A DNA stretch of 46,988 nucleotides from Actinokineospora iranica. GTDB taxonomy: Bacteria; Actinomycetota; Actinomycetes; Mycobacteriales; Pseudonocardiaceae. The stretch lies in contig NZ_FMZZ01000026.1 in assembly GCF_900101685.1 (NCBI RefSeq), positions 1-46,988 of the forward strand, written 5' to 3'. Below are positions 17,327 through 25,824 of this stretch, one piece after another (positions within the stretch are counted from its first letter, which is position 1; the number at the start of each line of letters is the position of its first letter). The notes beneath the pieces were generated by a model. It worked only from the letters and a program-made list of their open reading frames with translations. It was not told the origin of the DNA and ran no database searches. Both the position numbers and the translations under genes were made by a program.

Positions 17327-17378
17327 AGCCATGGTAACCGGACGCGCCCACGCCGCATTTCGGGCATACCGTTGAGGC

Positions 17379-18836
17379 ATGACCGAAGACGAAGACGCCA
17401 TCGTGGCCAAACCCCGCCCGTTCTGGGTGGCGGGCAGGCCGGAGAGCAGCGCGACCACCTTCGACGTCCGGCATCCCTACGACGGCACCGATGTGGCGAC
17501 CGTCTCAGCGCCGACGCCGGAGCAGGTCGAGCGCGCGGTCGCGGCGGCGGCCGCCGTGGCCAAGGAGTTCCGGTCGTCGCCCGCGCACCTGCGCGCCGCC
17601 GCCCTGGACCACGTGTCCGCGACGCTGGCCGCGCGGGCAGAGGAAATCGCCGAGACGATCACCGCGGAGAACGGCAAGCCGCTGAAGTGGGCCGAGATCG
17701 AGGTCGCCCGCGCGACGTCGACGTTCCGGTTCGCCGCGGAAGAGGCCCGCCGGTTCGTCGGCGACCTGCAACGCCTGGACACCGACGCAGGAGGCGAGGG
17801 CAGGCTGGCGGTGATCCGGCGACGGCCGCGCGGGCCGGTGCTGGCCGTGGCGCCGTTCAACTTCCCGCTCAACCTGGTGGCGCACAAGGTCGCGCCCGCG
17901 CTGGCGGTCGGCGCCCCGGTGATCGTCAAACCGGCGTCGGCGACCCCGCTCTCGGCGCTGCTGCTCGGGGAGATCCTGGCCGAGACGGACCTGCCCTCGG
18001 GCGCGTTCTCGGTGCTGCCGGTGCGCGGGTCGGCGATGTCGTCGCTGGTCGAGGACCCGCGGCTGCCGGTGATCTCGTTCACCGGGTCGACCGGCGTCGG
18101 CTGGGGGCTGATGGCCGCCGCGCCGCGCAAGCACGTGGTGATGGAACTGGGCAGCAACAGCGCGGCCATCGTCTGTCCGGATTGGACGGACCTGGACCAC
18201 GCGGCGCGGCGGATCGCGACGTTCGGCAACTACCAGGCGGGGCAGTCCTGCATCGCGGTGCAGCGCGTCGTCGTGCACCGCGCGGTGGCGGAGGATTTCG
18301 TGCCGCGCCTGGTCGCCGCGGTCGAGTCCCTGCGCACCGGCGACCCGCACGACCCGGCGGTCGACGTCGGCCCGCTGATCGATGAGGACAACGCCAAGCG
18401 CGTCGAGAGCTGGATCGCGGAGGCCGCAGCGGCGGGGGCGCGGGTGCTGACCGGCGGCGCCCGCACCGGCACGACCGTCGCCCCCGCTGTCCTGGCCGAC
18501 GTTCCGGCCGAGGCGAAGGTGTCGTGCGAGGAGGTGTTCGGCCCGGTCCTGGTGGTGTCGGTCGTGGATTCGGTCGACGAGGCGTTCGAGGTGGCCAACA
18601 GCACCGAGTTCGGCTTGCAGGCGGGCGTGTTCACCCACGACCTGCGGACGGCGTTCCGCGCGGCGGCGGAACTGGAGGTGGGCGGCGTGGTCATCGGGGA
18701 CGTGCCCTCGTTCCGGGCCGACCAGATGCCCTACGGCGGGGTCAAGGGCTCGGGCACCGGCCGCGAGGGCGTGCGGTCGGCGATGGACGACTTCACCGAG
18801 GAGCAGACGATGGTGTTGTCGGGGCTGGACCTGTAG
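17379..18836 (+). CDS. NAD(P)-dependent aldehyde dehydrogenase
   Basis: 485 aa, full length. Oxidises an aldehyde to the acid in the cytoplasm. Visible elements: APFNFPLN (cofactor-site Asn), VIVKPAS (Lys for the NADP phosphate/ribose), FTGSTGVG (Rossmann turn), MELGSNSAAIV with the general-base Glu, and GNYQAGQSCIAVQR with the catalytic Cys. The LGSN variant replaces the more common LGGN. EEVFGPVL and PYGGVKGSGTGREG complete the fold. TACCGT (17367-17372) ends 6 nt before ATG 17379, so the mRNA is probably leaderless. The stop codon directly abuts the stop of the convergent BBE-type gene. The substrate is not deducible; the surrounding oxidases suggest catabolism. Confidence 0.92.
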   Translation: MTEDEDAIVAKPRPFWVAGRPESSATTFDVRHPYDGTDVATVSAPTPEQVERAVAAAAAVAKEFRSSPAHLRAAALDHVSATLAARAEEIAETITAENGKPLKWAEIEVARATSTFRFAAEEARRFVGDLQRLDTDAGGEGRLAVIRRRPRGPVLAVAPFNFPLNLVAHKVAPALAVGAPVIVKPASATPLSALLLGEILAETDLPSGAFSVLPVRGSAMSSLVEDPRLPVISFTGSTGVGWGLMAAAPRKHVVMELGSNSAAIVCPDWTDLDHAARRIATFGNYQAGQSCIAVQRVVVHRAVAEDFVPRLVAAVESLRTGDPHDPAVDVGPLIDEDNAKRVESWIAEAAAAGARVLTGGARTGTTVAPAVLADVPAEAKVSCEEVFGPVLVVSVVDSVDEAFEVANSTEFGLQAGVFTHDLRTAFRAAAELEVGGVVIGDVPSFRADQMPYGGVKGSGTGREGVRSAMDDFTEEQTMVLSGLDL

Positions 18837-20348
18837 TCACATGCGGTGGACGGACTGGGCGAAGGTGAACACCCGGTCCGGGTCGTAGCGGCGGGCGGTG
18901 GCGCCGAGTCGGCTGACGTTCCCGCCGTAGTAGGCGATGCTCCAGCCGGGCATGGCGGCCTCGATGTAGTTGACGTAGCCGCCGCGCGCGCCGACCCCGA
19001 CCAGCGCCTCCCGCACTTCCGCGACGGCACGGGCGGCGGCGACCTGACCGTCCACTGTGGTCTTCTGATAGATCTGGATGGTCGCCAGCGCCTGCCGGTG
19101 CGGGAACGCGGTCGCCGTCGGGTCGACGCGGGCGACCGCGCCGCCGAGGGGGTCGAGCAGCACTTCCATGCCGTCGCGGCCGTCGAGGAGCGCGACCAGC
19201 GCCGCCGGGTCACGCACCGGCGCGGGCAACACCCGAGACGAGGCGACGAACGCTTCCCTCGGCAGCTTCTCCGGCGTGCACTGCGCGATCGGCCGCTGCG
19301 CGCAGCCGGTGAAAAACCGCATGGCGTCGAGGTAGCCGCGCTGCCGCACGGTCCGCCGGGTTGGCCGCACCCCGGCGCGGGCGAACAGGGTGTCCAGCAA
19401 CGGGTTCAGCGCGGCCTGCGAGCCCACGAAGCACCCACTCATTCCGCATCGCACCGGTGATCCCCCGCTGAAGCCCACGTTCGCCCACAGCTCGTCCGGT
19501 ATGCCCGCCACCCATTCCTGCCAGGCCCCGAGGACGGCGGGCGCGGCCTCGGCCGGGAAGCCGAGCCGGAAGACCGTGAGGTCGGGCGCAGGCTCGGTCG
19601 CGAAGGTGAACGACGTGGTGATGCCGAAGTTGCCCCCACCGCCGCCGCGCAGCGCCCAGTACAGGTCGGGCTCGCTGGTCTCGGCGGCCGTGCGCACCAC
19701 CCCGTCGGCGGTGACGACCTGGGCCGACAGCAGCCGGTCGCAGGTCAGCCCGAACTTGCGGGTGAGCACCCCGATCCCGCCGCCCAGCGTCAGACCCGCG
19801 ATCCCCACCGTCGGGCAGGTCCCGGCGGGCAGGCACCGCCCCGCGGCCGCGAGGGCGGCGTAGACGTCGATCAGCCGCGCGCCCGCCCCCACCACGGCCG
19901 TGCCGTCCGGCCGCACCTCGACCGCCGACATCCCCCGCAGGTCCACCACGACCCCGCCATCGGGCGCCGAGTACCCGGCGTAGCTGTGCCCGCCCCCACG
20001 GGCCGCGATGGGCAGGTGCGCGGCCCGCGCCACCTCGACACACGCCTGGACGTGCTCGACGGTCCCGCAGGCGGCCACCGCCGCGGGCGCGCGGCCGTCG
20101 TAGAGCTGGTTGAACGACCGCCTGCCCCGCTCCCACTCCGCCTCCCCCGGCAGCCACAGCCCCCCGCCGAGCCGCGCCCGCAACCTGTTCCAGTCCGGCG
20201 GAACAGCTCCCGGGCGGCTACTCGGCGACGGCACGGTCACACTGCTCCCCGACGTCTCGCCCGGCCCAGGCGACCCGGTGCACGAGGCCGCGGTCGTCAC
20301 CGCCGCACCGACCCCGGCCGCCCGCAGAAAGGATCTTCTGCTGATCAA
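18837..20348 (-). CDS. Tat-exported FAD-linked oxidoreductase (BBE / PCMH family)
   Basis: 503 aa. The N-terminus has a twin-arginine motif (ISRRSFLRAAGVGAAVTTA) followed by an Ala-Ala-Ser-Cys lipobox, so the enzyme is probably folded with its flavin, exported, and perhaps lipid-anchored. The FAD domain has GGGHSYAGYS, whose His can carry 8-alpha-histidyl FAD, and GTCPTVGIAGLTLGGGIGVL, whose Cys fits the second, 6-S-cysteinyl link. It is therefore a candidate bicovalent flavoprotein. The C-terminal BBE segment (YIEAAMPGWSIAYYGGN...LGATARRYDPDRVF) closes the site. The start is taken as TTG 20348, preceded by GGGAGG; longer frames would hide the Tat signal. Known relatives oxidise carbohydrates, alkaloids or antibiotics. 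Confidence 0.85.
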   Translation of the reverse strand: MISRRSFLRAAGVGAAVTTAASCTGSPGPGETSGSSVTVPSPSSRPGAVPPDWNRLRARLGGGLWLPGEAEWERGRRSFNQLYDGRAPAAVAACGTVEHVQACVEVARAAHLPIAARGGGHSYAGYSAPDGGVVVDLRGMSAVEVRPDGTAVVGAGARLIDVYAALAAAGRCLPAGTCPTVGIAGLTLGGGIGVLTRKFGLTCDRLLSAQVVTADGVVRTAAETSEPDLYWALRGGGGGNFGITTSFTFATEPAPDLTVFRLGFPAEAAPAVLGAWQEWVAGIPDELWANVGFSGGSPVRCGMSGCFVGSQAALNPLLDTLFARAGVRPTRRTVRQRGYLDAMRFFTGCAQRPIAQCTPEKLPREAFVASSRVLPAPVRDPAALVALLDGRDGMEVLLDPLGGAVARVDPTATAFPHRQALATIQIYQKTTVDGQVAAARAVAEVREALVGVGARGGYVNYIEAAMPGWSIAYYGGNVSRLGATARRYDPDRVFTFAQSVHRM

Positions 20349-20452
20349 GCCCCGGACCTCCCACCCGCACGGACTCGGTCTCGCCGTCGCGGGAGACCCT
20401 TCCGCTATCCAAAGCCATTCCCCGTGGCCCCTGGTGACAATGGGGTAACCAC

Positions 20453-22282
20453 CTAGGGCACCACCCAACCCGAGGCCCGCCGCACCGCGGCGGCGACCTC
20501 GTCGGCCAGGGTCGAAGCCCGCGGCGGTTCAGCCGCCGGGTGATCGACCGACGGTTGCCCGGTCTCCGACTGGGCTAATGCTTGCCGCGCTGGCGACTTG
20601 TCGACCGAAAGGCTCGCGACCGCGGTGTTGCCGAGGTGGGGCGTGCTGGCCGCGACCGACTCGCCGCCAGGTATTTGTCTGCCATCACCGGAAAAACGGC
20701 CGCCAACGTCATCTGCTCGCATTTGTCCATTCAGGACAGATGTGTCGGCGGGGCTCGGTTGACCAGGGGTTGAGCGGTCTTCCCCGGGTTGGCGGGCGGG
20801 CAGGATCGCGGCGAGGAAGCCGTCGGGGCGGACCAGGGCGGCTCCGGTTCGGCCGAGGCGCAGGGTTCTGGCGACTTCGGGGGGTAGGCGGCGGGTGGTT
20901 ATGCGGTCTGCGTCGGGTAGGGCTGGGAGGGGGGCTTCGGGGGCGGCGAGAAGGGTAAAGTGCGGCCCGAAGGCGGCGCGCAGGCGGGTGCCGTCGGGAA
21001 GTCGGGCGTCGGGGCAGAGGACGCCGGGCAGGGGTGGGCGGGGGTGGCCTGGGGCGCGGGGGAAGGCGGCTCGGTCCTCGGCACTGGCGGGGGTGGTGAG
21101 GGGCGAGTCCAGGTACCAGAACGGCTCGGAGAGTTTGCCGGAGTCGATCTCGGGACGGACCGCGGGATCGGTGCGGGCGCGTTCCAGGACGTCGTGGCGG
21201 TGGGCTCGTTCAGCGGGGGTGCTGGGAACCAGGAACCGCATGGTGGTCGCGGTGACCCGGAGGTTCTCGTCGGCGGCGGCGCCGCGTTCGGTGTCGTAGG
21301 TGTCCAGCAGGTGGGGGCCCGCCCAGCCCGCCCGGGTGGCGGCGATCTTCCAGGCGGCGTTCTCCGCGTCGGCCAGGCCGGAGTTCATGCCCCGGGCGCC
21401 GAACGGGCTCATGAGGTGGGCGGCGTCGCCTGCCAACAGCACCCGGTCGACCCGCATGGTCGGCACCCGGCGTTGGTGGAAGCGGTACAGCGACGCCCAG
21501 ACCAGTTCGTAGTCGAGGTCGCCGATGACCTTGCGGACCCGGGCGTCGAGGCCGCCGTTGGCGCGCTCGGTCGCCAGGTCGAAGTCCTCTGGGACCTGCC
21601 AGTCGATGCGCCACACCGAGTCCGGCTGCGGGTGCAGCAGCACTTGGCGGCCCGGGTTCCAAGCCGGGTCGAAGTAGAACCGGCGCTCGGGGACGGGGTG
21701 CTCGATGCGCGCGCGGATGTCGGTGATGAGGAACTTGTCCTCGAAGGAATGGCCGGGGAACGGCAGGTTCAGCAGCTTGCGCACGGTGGAGCGACTGCCG
21801 TCGGCCGCGAGGCAATGCGTGCCCCGCACCGAATCGGGACCGTCGGGCGTTTCCACCGCCACGGTGACTCCGGTGTCGTCTTGGCGCAGGCCGACCACTT
21901 GGTTGGCATAGCGCAGATCGATCAACGGCTCGGCGCGGACGCGGGCCTCCAACAGGTGCTCGATGACGTTCTGCGGCGTGTTCACGAACGGCGGGAACTG
22001 CCCGGGCGGCGGCTCCGGGAAGGTCATCACCGACACCTCGTGCTCCCGGTAGAACATCCGCCCCGAATACCAGGTGACCCCCGCGTCGACCACCTGCCAC
22101 CCGACACCGACGCGTTCGAGCACGTCGAGAATGTCCCGCTGGACGCAGATCGCCCGGCTGCCGACCTTGATCCGGCCGGGCAACGCCTCCACGACGACAC
22201 TCGGAACACCATGGCGGGCAAGGACAAGAGCCCCCGTCAACCCGACCGGCCCCGCACCGACCACGACAACAGGCTCGCTCAC
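20453..22282 (-). CDS. FAD-dependent aromatic-ring monooxygenase (PHBH/MhpA-like) with C-terminal insertion
   Basis: 609 aa. The Rossmann motif VVGAGPVGLTGALVLARHG, the DG-type motif near GTHCLAADGSRSTVRKLL and LLAGDAAHLMSPFGARGMNSGLADAENAAWK define a group A flavoprotein hydroxylase. The thioredoxin-like C-terminal domain reaches ALVRPDGFLAAILPAR. It is then interrupted by about 85 low-complexity residues before the usual last helix resumes at LADEVAAAVRRASG. The insertion's DNA carries a short inverted repeat (20720-20742) and locally lower GC, which suggests an acquired element. The GTG start at 22282 overlaps the stop of the Ala-rich ORF (GTGA) and has GGGGGAG upstream. A substrate such as a hydroxylated aromatic or polyketide is plausible but not provable. 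Confidence 0.88.
   Translation of the reverse strand: MSEPVVVVGAGPVGLTGALVLARHGVPSVVVEALPGRIKVGSRAICVQRDILDVLERVGVGWQVVDAGVTWYSGRMFYREHEVSVMTFPEPPPGQFPPFVNTPQNVIEHLLEARVRAEPLIDLRYANQVVGLRQDDTGVTVAVETPDGPDSVRGTHCLAADGSRSTVRKLLNLPFPGHSFEDKFLITDIRARIEHPVPERRFYFDPAWNPGRQVLLHPQPDSVWRIDWQVPEDFDLATERANGGLDARVRKVIGDLDYELVWASLYRFHQRRVPTMRVDRVLLAGDAAHLMSPFGARGMNSGLADAENAAWKIAATRAGWAGPHLLDTYDTERGAAADENLRVTATTMRFLVPSTPAERAHRHDVLERARTDPAVRPEIDSGKLSEPFWYLDSPLTTPASAEDRAAFPRAPGHPRPPLPGVLCPDARLPDGTRLRAAFGPHFTLLAAPEAPLPALPDADRITTRRLPPEVARTLRLGRTGAALVRPDGFLAAILPARQPGEDRSTPGQPSPADTSVLNGQMRADDVGGRFSGDGRQIPGGESVAASTPHLGNTAVASLSVDKSPARQALAQSETGQPSVDHPAAEPPRASTLADEVAAAVRRASGWVVP
20720..20742. repeat. Short inverted repeat inside the monooxygenase insertion
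   Basis: CATTTGTCC (20720-20728), ATTCA, GGACAGATG (20734-20742): 9-bp arms with one mismatch in a locally A/T-richer stretch. It sits within the in-frame insertion in the C-terminal domain of the monooxygenase. Confidence 0.6.
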
Positions 22283-22944
22283 CGGATCTCCCCCATGCTC
22301 ATACGGACCACACGACAGCACTCGCCCGAGGCGAGCCCGGACAGCCGACGACTTGGAACACGGTGTCCCCGCGCGCGCGGCCCGGCTTGGAAGCCGCCGC
22401 CACGGAATGCGATGGCGGCAAGGGTGGGGCCGCCGGGGGCAGCGGAGGCGCGGCAGGCGGATGCGGCCGGACCAGAGGTGACGGCGGGATCGGAGCCGGA
22501 GTCAGCGCGGCCGGAAGCGGTGGAGACAAAGCACATGACGGTCGCGGAGGCGACATCGTTGGCGAAAGCGGCGGGCCCGCGGCCGACGTCGATCGCGGCG
22601 GGGGCTGAGGCCGCACGGATGATGGTTTTCACGGCAGGACCGGGCGGTGCGGCAGGACCGGAGCCGATTGCGGCGCGTGTTGTGGGGGTTGAGGCCGCGC
22701 GGCCAGCGATCGCGGCAAGGCCGGTAGCGGGGGCGCAGGTGACAGCGCCGAGGCCGGTGGCGTCGGCAAGTCGGGTACCGGTGCCGACGAAGGCGGAGAC
22801 AGTCACAGCGGGGCCGATGGCGGTGCCCGCGGAGCTAGTTCCCGCGGCGGCGGGGAAGCCCGCGCTGCCGCCGACGGGGGCAACGGCGGCGGTGTGCGCA
22901 GGGGCAGGGGCAGGGGCAGGGGCAGGGGCAGGGGGGATGGTCAC
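22279..22944 (-). CDS. Ala-rich orphan protein, overlap-coupled on both sides
   Basis: 221 aa, beginning VTIPP(AP)n. It is dominated by Ala, Gly, Pro, Thr and Ser, with no recognisable domain and no clear signal peptide or membrane helix. Support for coding: the GTG start overlaps the TGA of the upstream metallo-beta-lactamase-fold gene (GTGA), its own TGA overlaps the GTG of the monooxygenase (GTGA), and third positions are mostly C or G through most of the frame. Against: extreme composition, and the last 40 or so codons lose the third-position bias. It may be a young or degenerating gene, or translated spacer that keeps ribosomes moving between two enzymes. I do not assign a function. Confidence 0.45.
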   Translation of the reverse strand: MTIPPAPAPAPAPAPAHTAAVAPVGGSAGFPAAAGTSSAGTAIGPAVTVSAFVGTGTRLADATGLGAVTCAPATGLAAIAGRAASTPTTRAAIGSGPAAPPGPAVKTIIRAASAPAAIDVGRGPAAFANDVASATVMCFVSTASGRADSGSDPAVTSGPAASACRASAAPGGPTLAAIAFRGGGFQAGPRARGHRVPSRRLSGLASGECCRVVRMSMGEIR

Positions 22945-23915
22945 TGGGGCCCCCGGAGGTTTGCCCAGACCTCGCGGTCGCGTTCCGGGGTCCAGATGAG
23001 GGGCCAGTCCTGGCCGGAAAGTTCGTCCCAGTAGCGCTGGACGTTGAAGGGGAGGCAGTGGGCGAAGATGGGCCAGTGGCCGTAGCGGGGGGACAGGGCG
23101 GTGTGGGCGGCTTGGAAGGCCTGGCGGACCGAGCCGCCGCAGTTGCGGATGTGGGCGACGGTGTCGCGCAGTTGGTTGATGAAGTGTCTGCTTTGGGTGA
23201 TGGCCGCCGCCATCTGGGCTCGGCCGTGGGCGACGGGGCCGCGGCCGCCCACCAGGGTTTCCGCCTCGAAGGCGGCCACTGTGTCCAAAGTGGAGGTTGC
23301 CCAGTCGTCGTGGAAGGCGTCGCCGGTGTAGAGGGCGGCCGCGCATTCGACCAGGTCGCCCGCGAAGAGGATTTTGTGGGTGGGAAGCCAGGCCACGATG
23401 TCGCCCGCGGTGTGGCCGCGGCCGCAGTAGGCGAGGACGAGGTCGCCGTGGTCGCCGCCGAGGGGGATGGTCATGCGGTCGGTGAAGGTCAGGGTGGGCC
23501 AGGTGAGGCCGGGAATGCTTTCCGGCTCCTCGAAGAGGCGGGGCATTCGGGCGTGCTCGCTGGCCCAGTCCGCCGCCCCACGCTCGGCGATGAGCGCGCG
23601 GGTGGCCTCGTGGGTGACGATCTCCCGCGCGTCGAACGCGCTCGCGCCCAGCACCCGGACCGCGTGGTAGTGGCTCAGCACGAGGTAGCGGACCGGCTTG
23701 TCGGTCCGCTCGCGCAGCAGCGCCAGCCAGCGCCGGGCGGCGACCGGGGTCGCCCTGGCCTCGAAGCAGACCAGGAAGTCCGCACCCTCGATGGCGCCCA
23801 CGTTGGGGTCGCCCTCGGCGGTGAGCGCGTACACGCCCTCCGCCAAGGCGGTGAAGGTCTCCGGTTTGCGCTCGAGGTCGGCGCTGGAGGCGAATGCGTT
23901 TGTCACGTAGCCCAC
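22941..23915 (-). CDS. Metallo-beta-lactamase-fold protein with altered first metal motif
   Basis: 324 aa. The MBL fold is evident: a beta-rich N-terminus, SHYHAVRVLGA where HxHxDH is expected, CGRGHTAGDIVAWLPTHKILFAGDLVE for the later His and Asp ligands, and a helical C-terminal extension with a conserved-looking YWDELSGQDW. In the first motif the two leading His are kept, but Asp and the third His are Val and Arg, so the second metal site is probably lost or rebuilt. The start is GTG 23915, with GTG 23906 as alternative. It is followed by the Ala-rich ORF and the monooxygenase through GTGA overlaps, and lies 81 nt after the ChoD-like oxidase, implying one transcript. Confidence 0.82.
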   Translation of the reverse strand: MGYVTNAFASSADLERKPETFTALAEGVYALTAEGDPNVGAIEGADFLVCFEARATPVAARRWLALLRERTDKPVRYLVLSHYHAVRVLGASAFDAREIVTHEATRALIAERGAADWASEHARMPRLFEEPESIPGLTWPTLTFTDRMTIPLGGDHGDLVLAYCGRGHTAGDIVAWLPTHKILFAGDLVECAAALYTGDAFHDDWATSTLDTVAAFEAETLVGGRGPVAHGRAQMAAAITQSRHFINQLRDTVAHIRNCGGSVRQAFQAAHTALSPRYGHWPIFAHCLPFNVQRYWDELSGQDWPLIWTPERDREVWANLRGPQ

Positions 23916-23996
23916 AGTGCCACCGGAGCCCGCTGTGGTACAGGGGGCCTCCGGCGGCCTGTGGACAACTCGCGATCTTGAGGGTGTTTCCGCTGG

Positions 23997-25745
23997 TCAG
24001 CTGCGGGTGGAGGCAGGCTTGCCGTTCACCCGGATCTCGACGACGGGCAGCCGGAGGGCGCCGGGGGCGTGCGCGGGGACCGCTGGCGCGGCTGGCGCGA
24101 CCGGGTTGACGCGCTGGTAGCCGGAGCCCTGGGCGGGGCGCGGGTCGACCTCGCCCTTGTTCGGCCAGAGGGAGAAGGCGCGCTCGGCCTGGGCGGTGAT
24201 CGTCAGCGACGGGTTGACGCCCAGGTTGGCGCTCACGGCCGCGCCGTCGACCACGGAGAGGCCGGGGTAGTTGTAGACGCGGTGGTAAGGGTCGATGACG
24301 CCCTCGTCGGCGTCCGCGCCGATGGCGCAGCCGCCGAGGAAGTGCGCGGTGAGCGGGATGTTGAGCATCTCGTTCCAGGTGCCGCCAGCGATGCCGCCGA
24401 TGTGCTTGGCGGTCAGCTGGTTGGCCTCGTACCCGGCCGGGATGAAAGTCGGGTTCGGCTCGCCGTGGCCCTGCTTGGAGGTGTACTTGCGCCGCCCGAA
24501 CAGGCCGCGCTTGGTGTAGGTCGTGATCGAGTTGTCCAGGCTCTGCATCACCAGCAGGATCACGGTCCGCTCGCTCCAGCGGTAGCCCTGGAGCAGGCTG
24601 AGCGTGCGGATCGGGTGCTTGGCGAGGAACCGCAGCACCTGCACGAACCGCGGCACGCTGGTGCGGGCGTCGGTGGCCAGGGTCTGCAACATGCTCATCG
24701 CGTTGCTGCCCTTGCCGTAGCGCACCGGCTCGATGTGGGTGTTCTCGTCCGGGTGGAACGAGGACGTGATCGCCACGCCGCGGCTGTAGTCGTGCTCCGG
24801 GTCGACCTTGGGCCTGCCCGAGCCGATGATCGCCTCGGAGTTGGTCCTGGTCAGCTCGCCCAGCTTCGGCGACAGCTTCGGCAGGGCGCCGGTGTCGCGC
24901 ATCTTGTGCAGCAGGTTCTGCGTGCCCCACGTGCCCGCGGCCAGCACCACCTGGCCCGCGGTGATGGTGGTGCGGAACAGCTTGGACGTGGTGCCGGTCT
25001 TGCGCAGGTCCAACTCGTAAGAGCCGTCGCCCCGCGGGCGCAGCGCGGTCACCGTGGTCAGCGGGATGACCTTCGCGCCGCCCTTCTCAGCGAGGTGCAG
25101 GTAGTTCTTGACCAGCGTGTTCTTCGCGCCGACCCGGCAGCCGGTCATGCAGGAGCCGCACTCGGTGCAGCCGGTGCGCTCGGGGCCCGCGCCGCCGAAG
25201 TAGGGGTCCGCCGCCTTCTTGCCCGGCTCGCCGAAGTACACGCCGACCGGGGTCTGGCGGTAGGTGTCGGCGACGCCCATGTCGGCTGCGACCTTCTGGA
25301 TGATCTCGTCCGATGGCGTGGTAGTCGGGTTCGTGACGACCCCGAGCATCCGCGACGCCTGGTCGTAGTGCGGGCCGAGCTCGGACTCCCAGTCGGTGAT
25401 GTGCGCCCACTGCTTGTCCTGGTAGAACGGCTTGAGCGGCCGGTAGAGCGTGTTCGCGTACACCAGCGAACCGCCGCCGACCCCCGCGCCCGCGAGGATG
25501 AGGACGTCCTTGAGCAGGTGGATGCGCTGGATGCCGTAGCAGCCGAACTGGGGCGCCCACAGGTACTTGCGCATGTCCCATGAGGTCTTCGCGAACTCGT
25601 CGTCGGCGAACCGGCGGCCGGCCTCGACTACCGCCACGCGGTAGCCCTTCTCAGTCAAACGGAGAGCGGCGACACTGCCGCCGAAGCCTGAGCCGACCAC
25701 GACCACGTCGTAGTCAGTGTTGTTACCGGTGAGTTGCGCGCCCAT
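23997..25745 (-). CDS. choD: GMC-type FAD oxidoreductase, ChoD (cholesterol oxidase) family
   Basis: 582 aa. The N-terminal FAD motif VVVGSGFGGSVAALRLTEKGYRVAVVEAG and the later AGAGVGGGSLVYANTLYRP (GMC signature) are clear. CTECGSCMTGCRVGAKNT is a Cys-rich loop typical of this ChoD-like group. The C-terminus HFLGGCAIGADADEGVIDPYHRVYNYPGLSVVDGAAVSANLGVNPSLTI contains the conserved active-site His and Asn regions. Length and neighbourhood (guaB3, guaB) match M. tuberculosis choD (Rv3409c), 578 aa. True sterol oxidase activity in this group is not assured. No export signal is present. The start is ATG 25745. An acetyltransferase gene has been inserted between it and guaB3 relative to Mycobacterium. 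Confidence 0.88.
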   Translation of the reverse strand: MGAQLTGNNTDYDVVVVGSGFGGSVAALRLTEKGYRVAVVEAGRRFADDEFAKTSWDMRKYLWAPQFGCYGIQRIHLLKDVLILAGAGVGGGSLVYANTLYRPLKPFYQDKQWAHITDWESELGPHYDQASRMLGVVTNPTTTPSDEIIQKVAADMGVADTYRQTPVGVYFGEPGKKAADPYFGGAGPERTGCTECGSCMTGCRVGAKNTLVKNYLHLAEKGGAKVIPLTTVTALRPRGDGSYELDLRKTGTTSKLFRTTITAGQVVLAAGTWGTQNLLHKMRDTGALPKLSPKLGELTRTNSEAIIGSGRPKVDPEHDYSRGVAITSSFHPDENTHIEPVRYGKGSNAMSMLQTLATDARTSVPRFVQVLRFLAKHPIRTLSLLQGYRWSERTVILLVMQSLDNSITTYTKRGLFGRRKYTSKQGHGEPNPTFIPAGYEANQLTAKHIGGIAGGTWNEMLNIPLTAHFLGGCAIGADADEGVIDPYHRVYNYPGLSVVDGAAVSANLGVNPSLTITAQAERAFSLWPNKGEVDPRPAQGSGYQRVNPVAPAAPAVPAHAPGALRLPVVEIRVNGKPASTRS

Positions 25746-25824
25746 GGGCAGAGGTTAAGGGCTGGTGGACAGACCCGGCTAGAGGCTGAGTGGATTTTTC
25801 TGTGACCTGCGGTAACACACCTGG

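Noticed and set aside
22945..24930. Long minus-strand open frame continuing upstream of the Ala-rich ORF
   Set aside because: This part lies out of frame within the MBL-fold and ChoD-like genes, which have clear motifs. Only the 22279-22944 portion is outside other genes.
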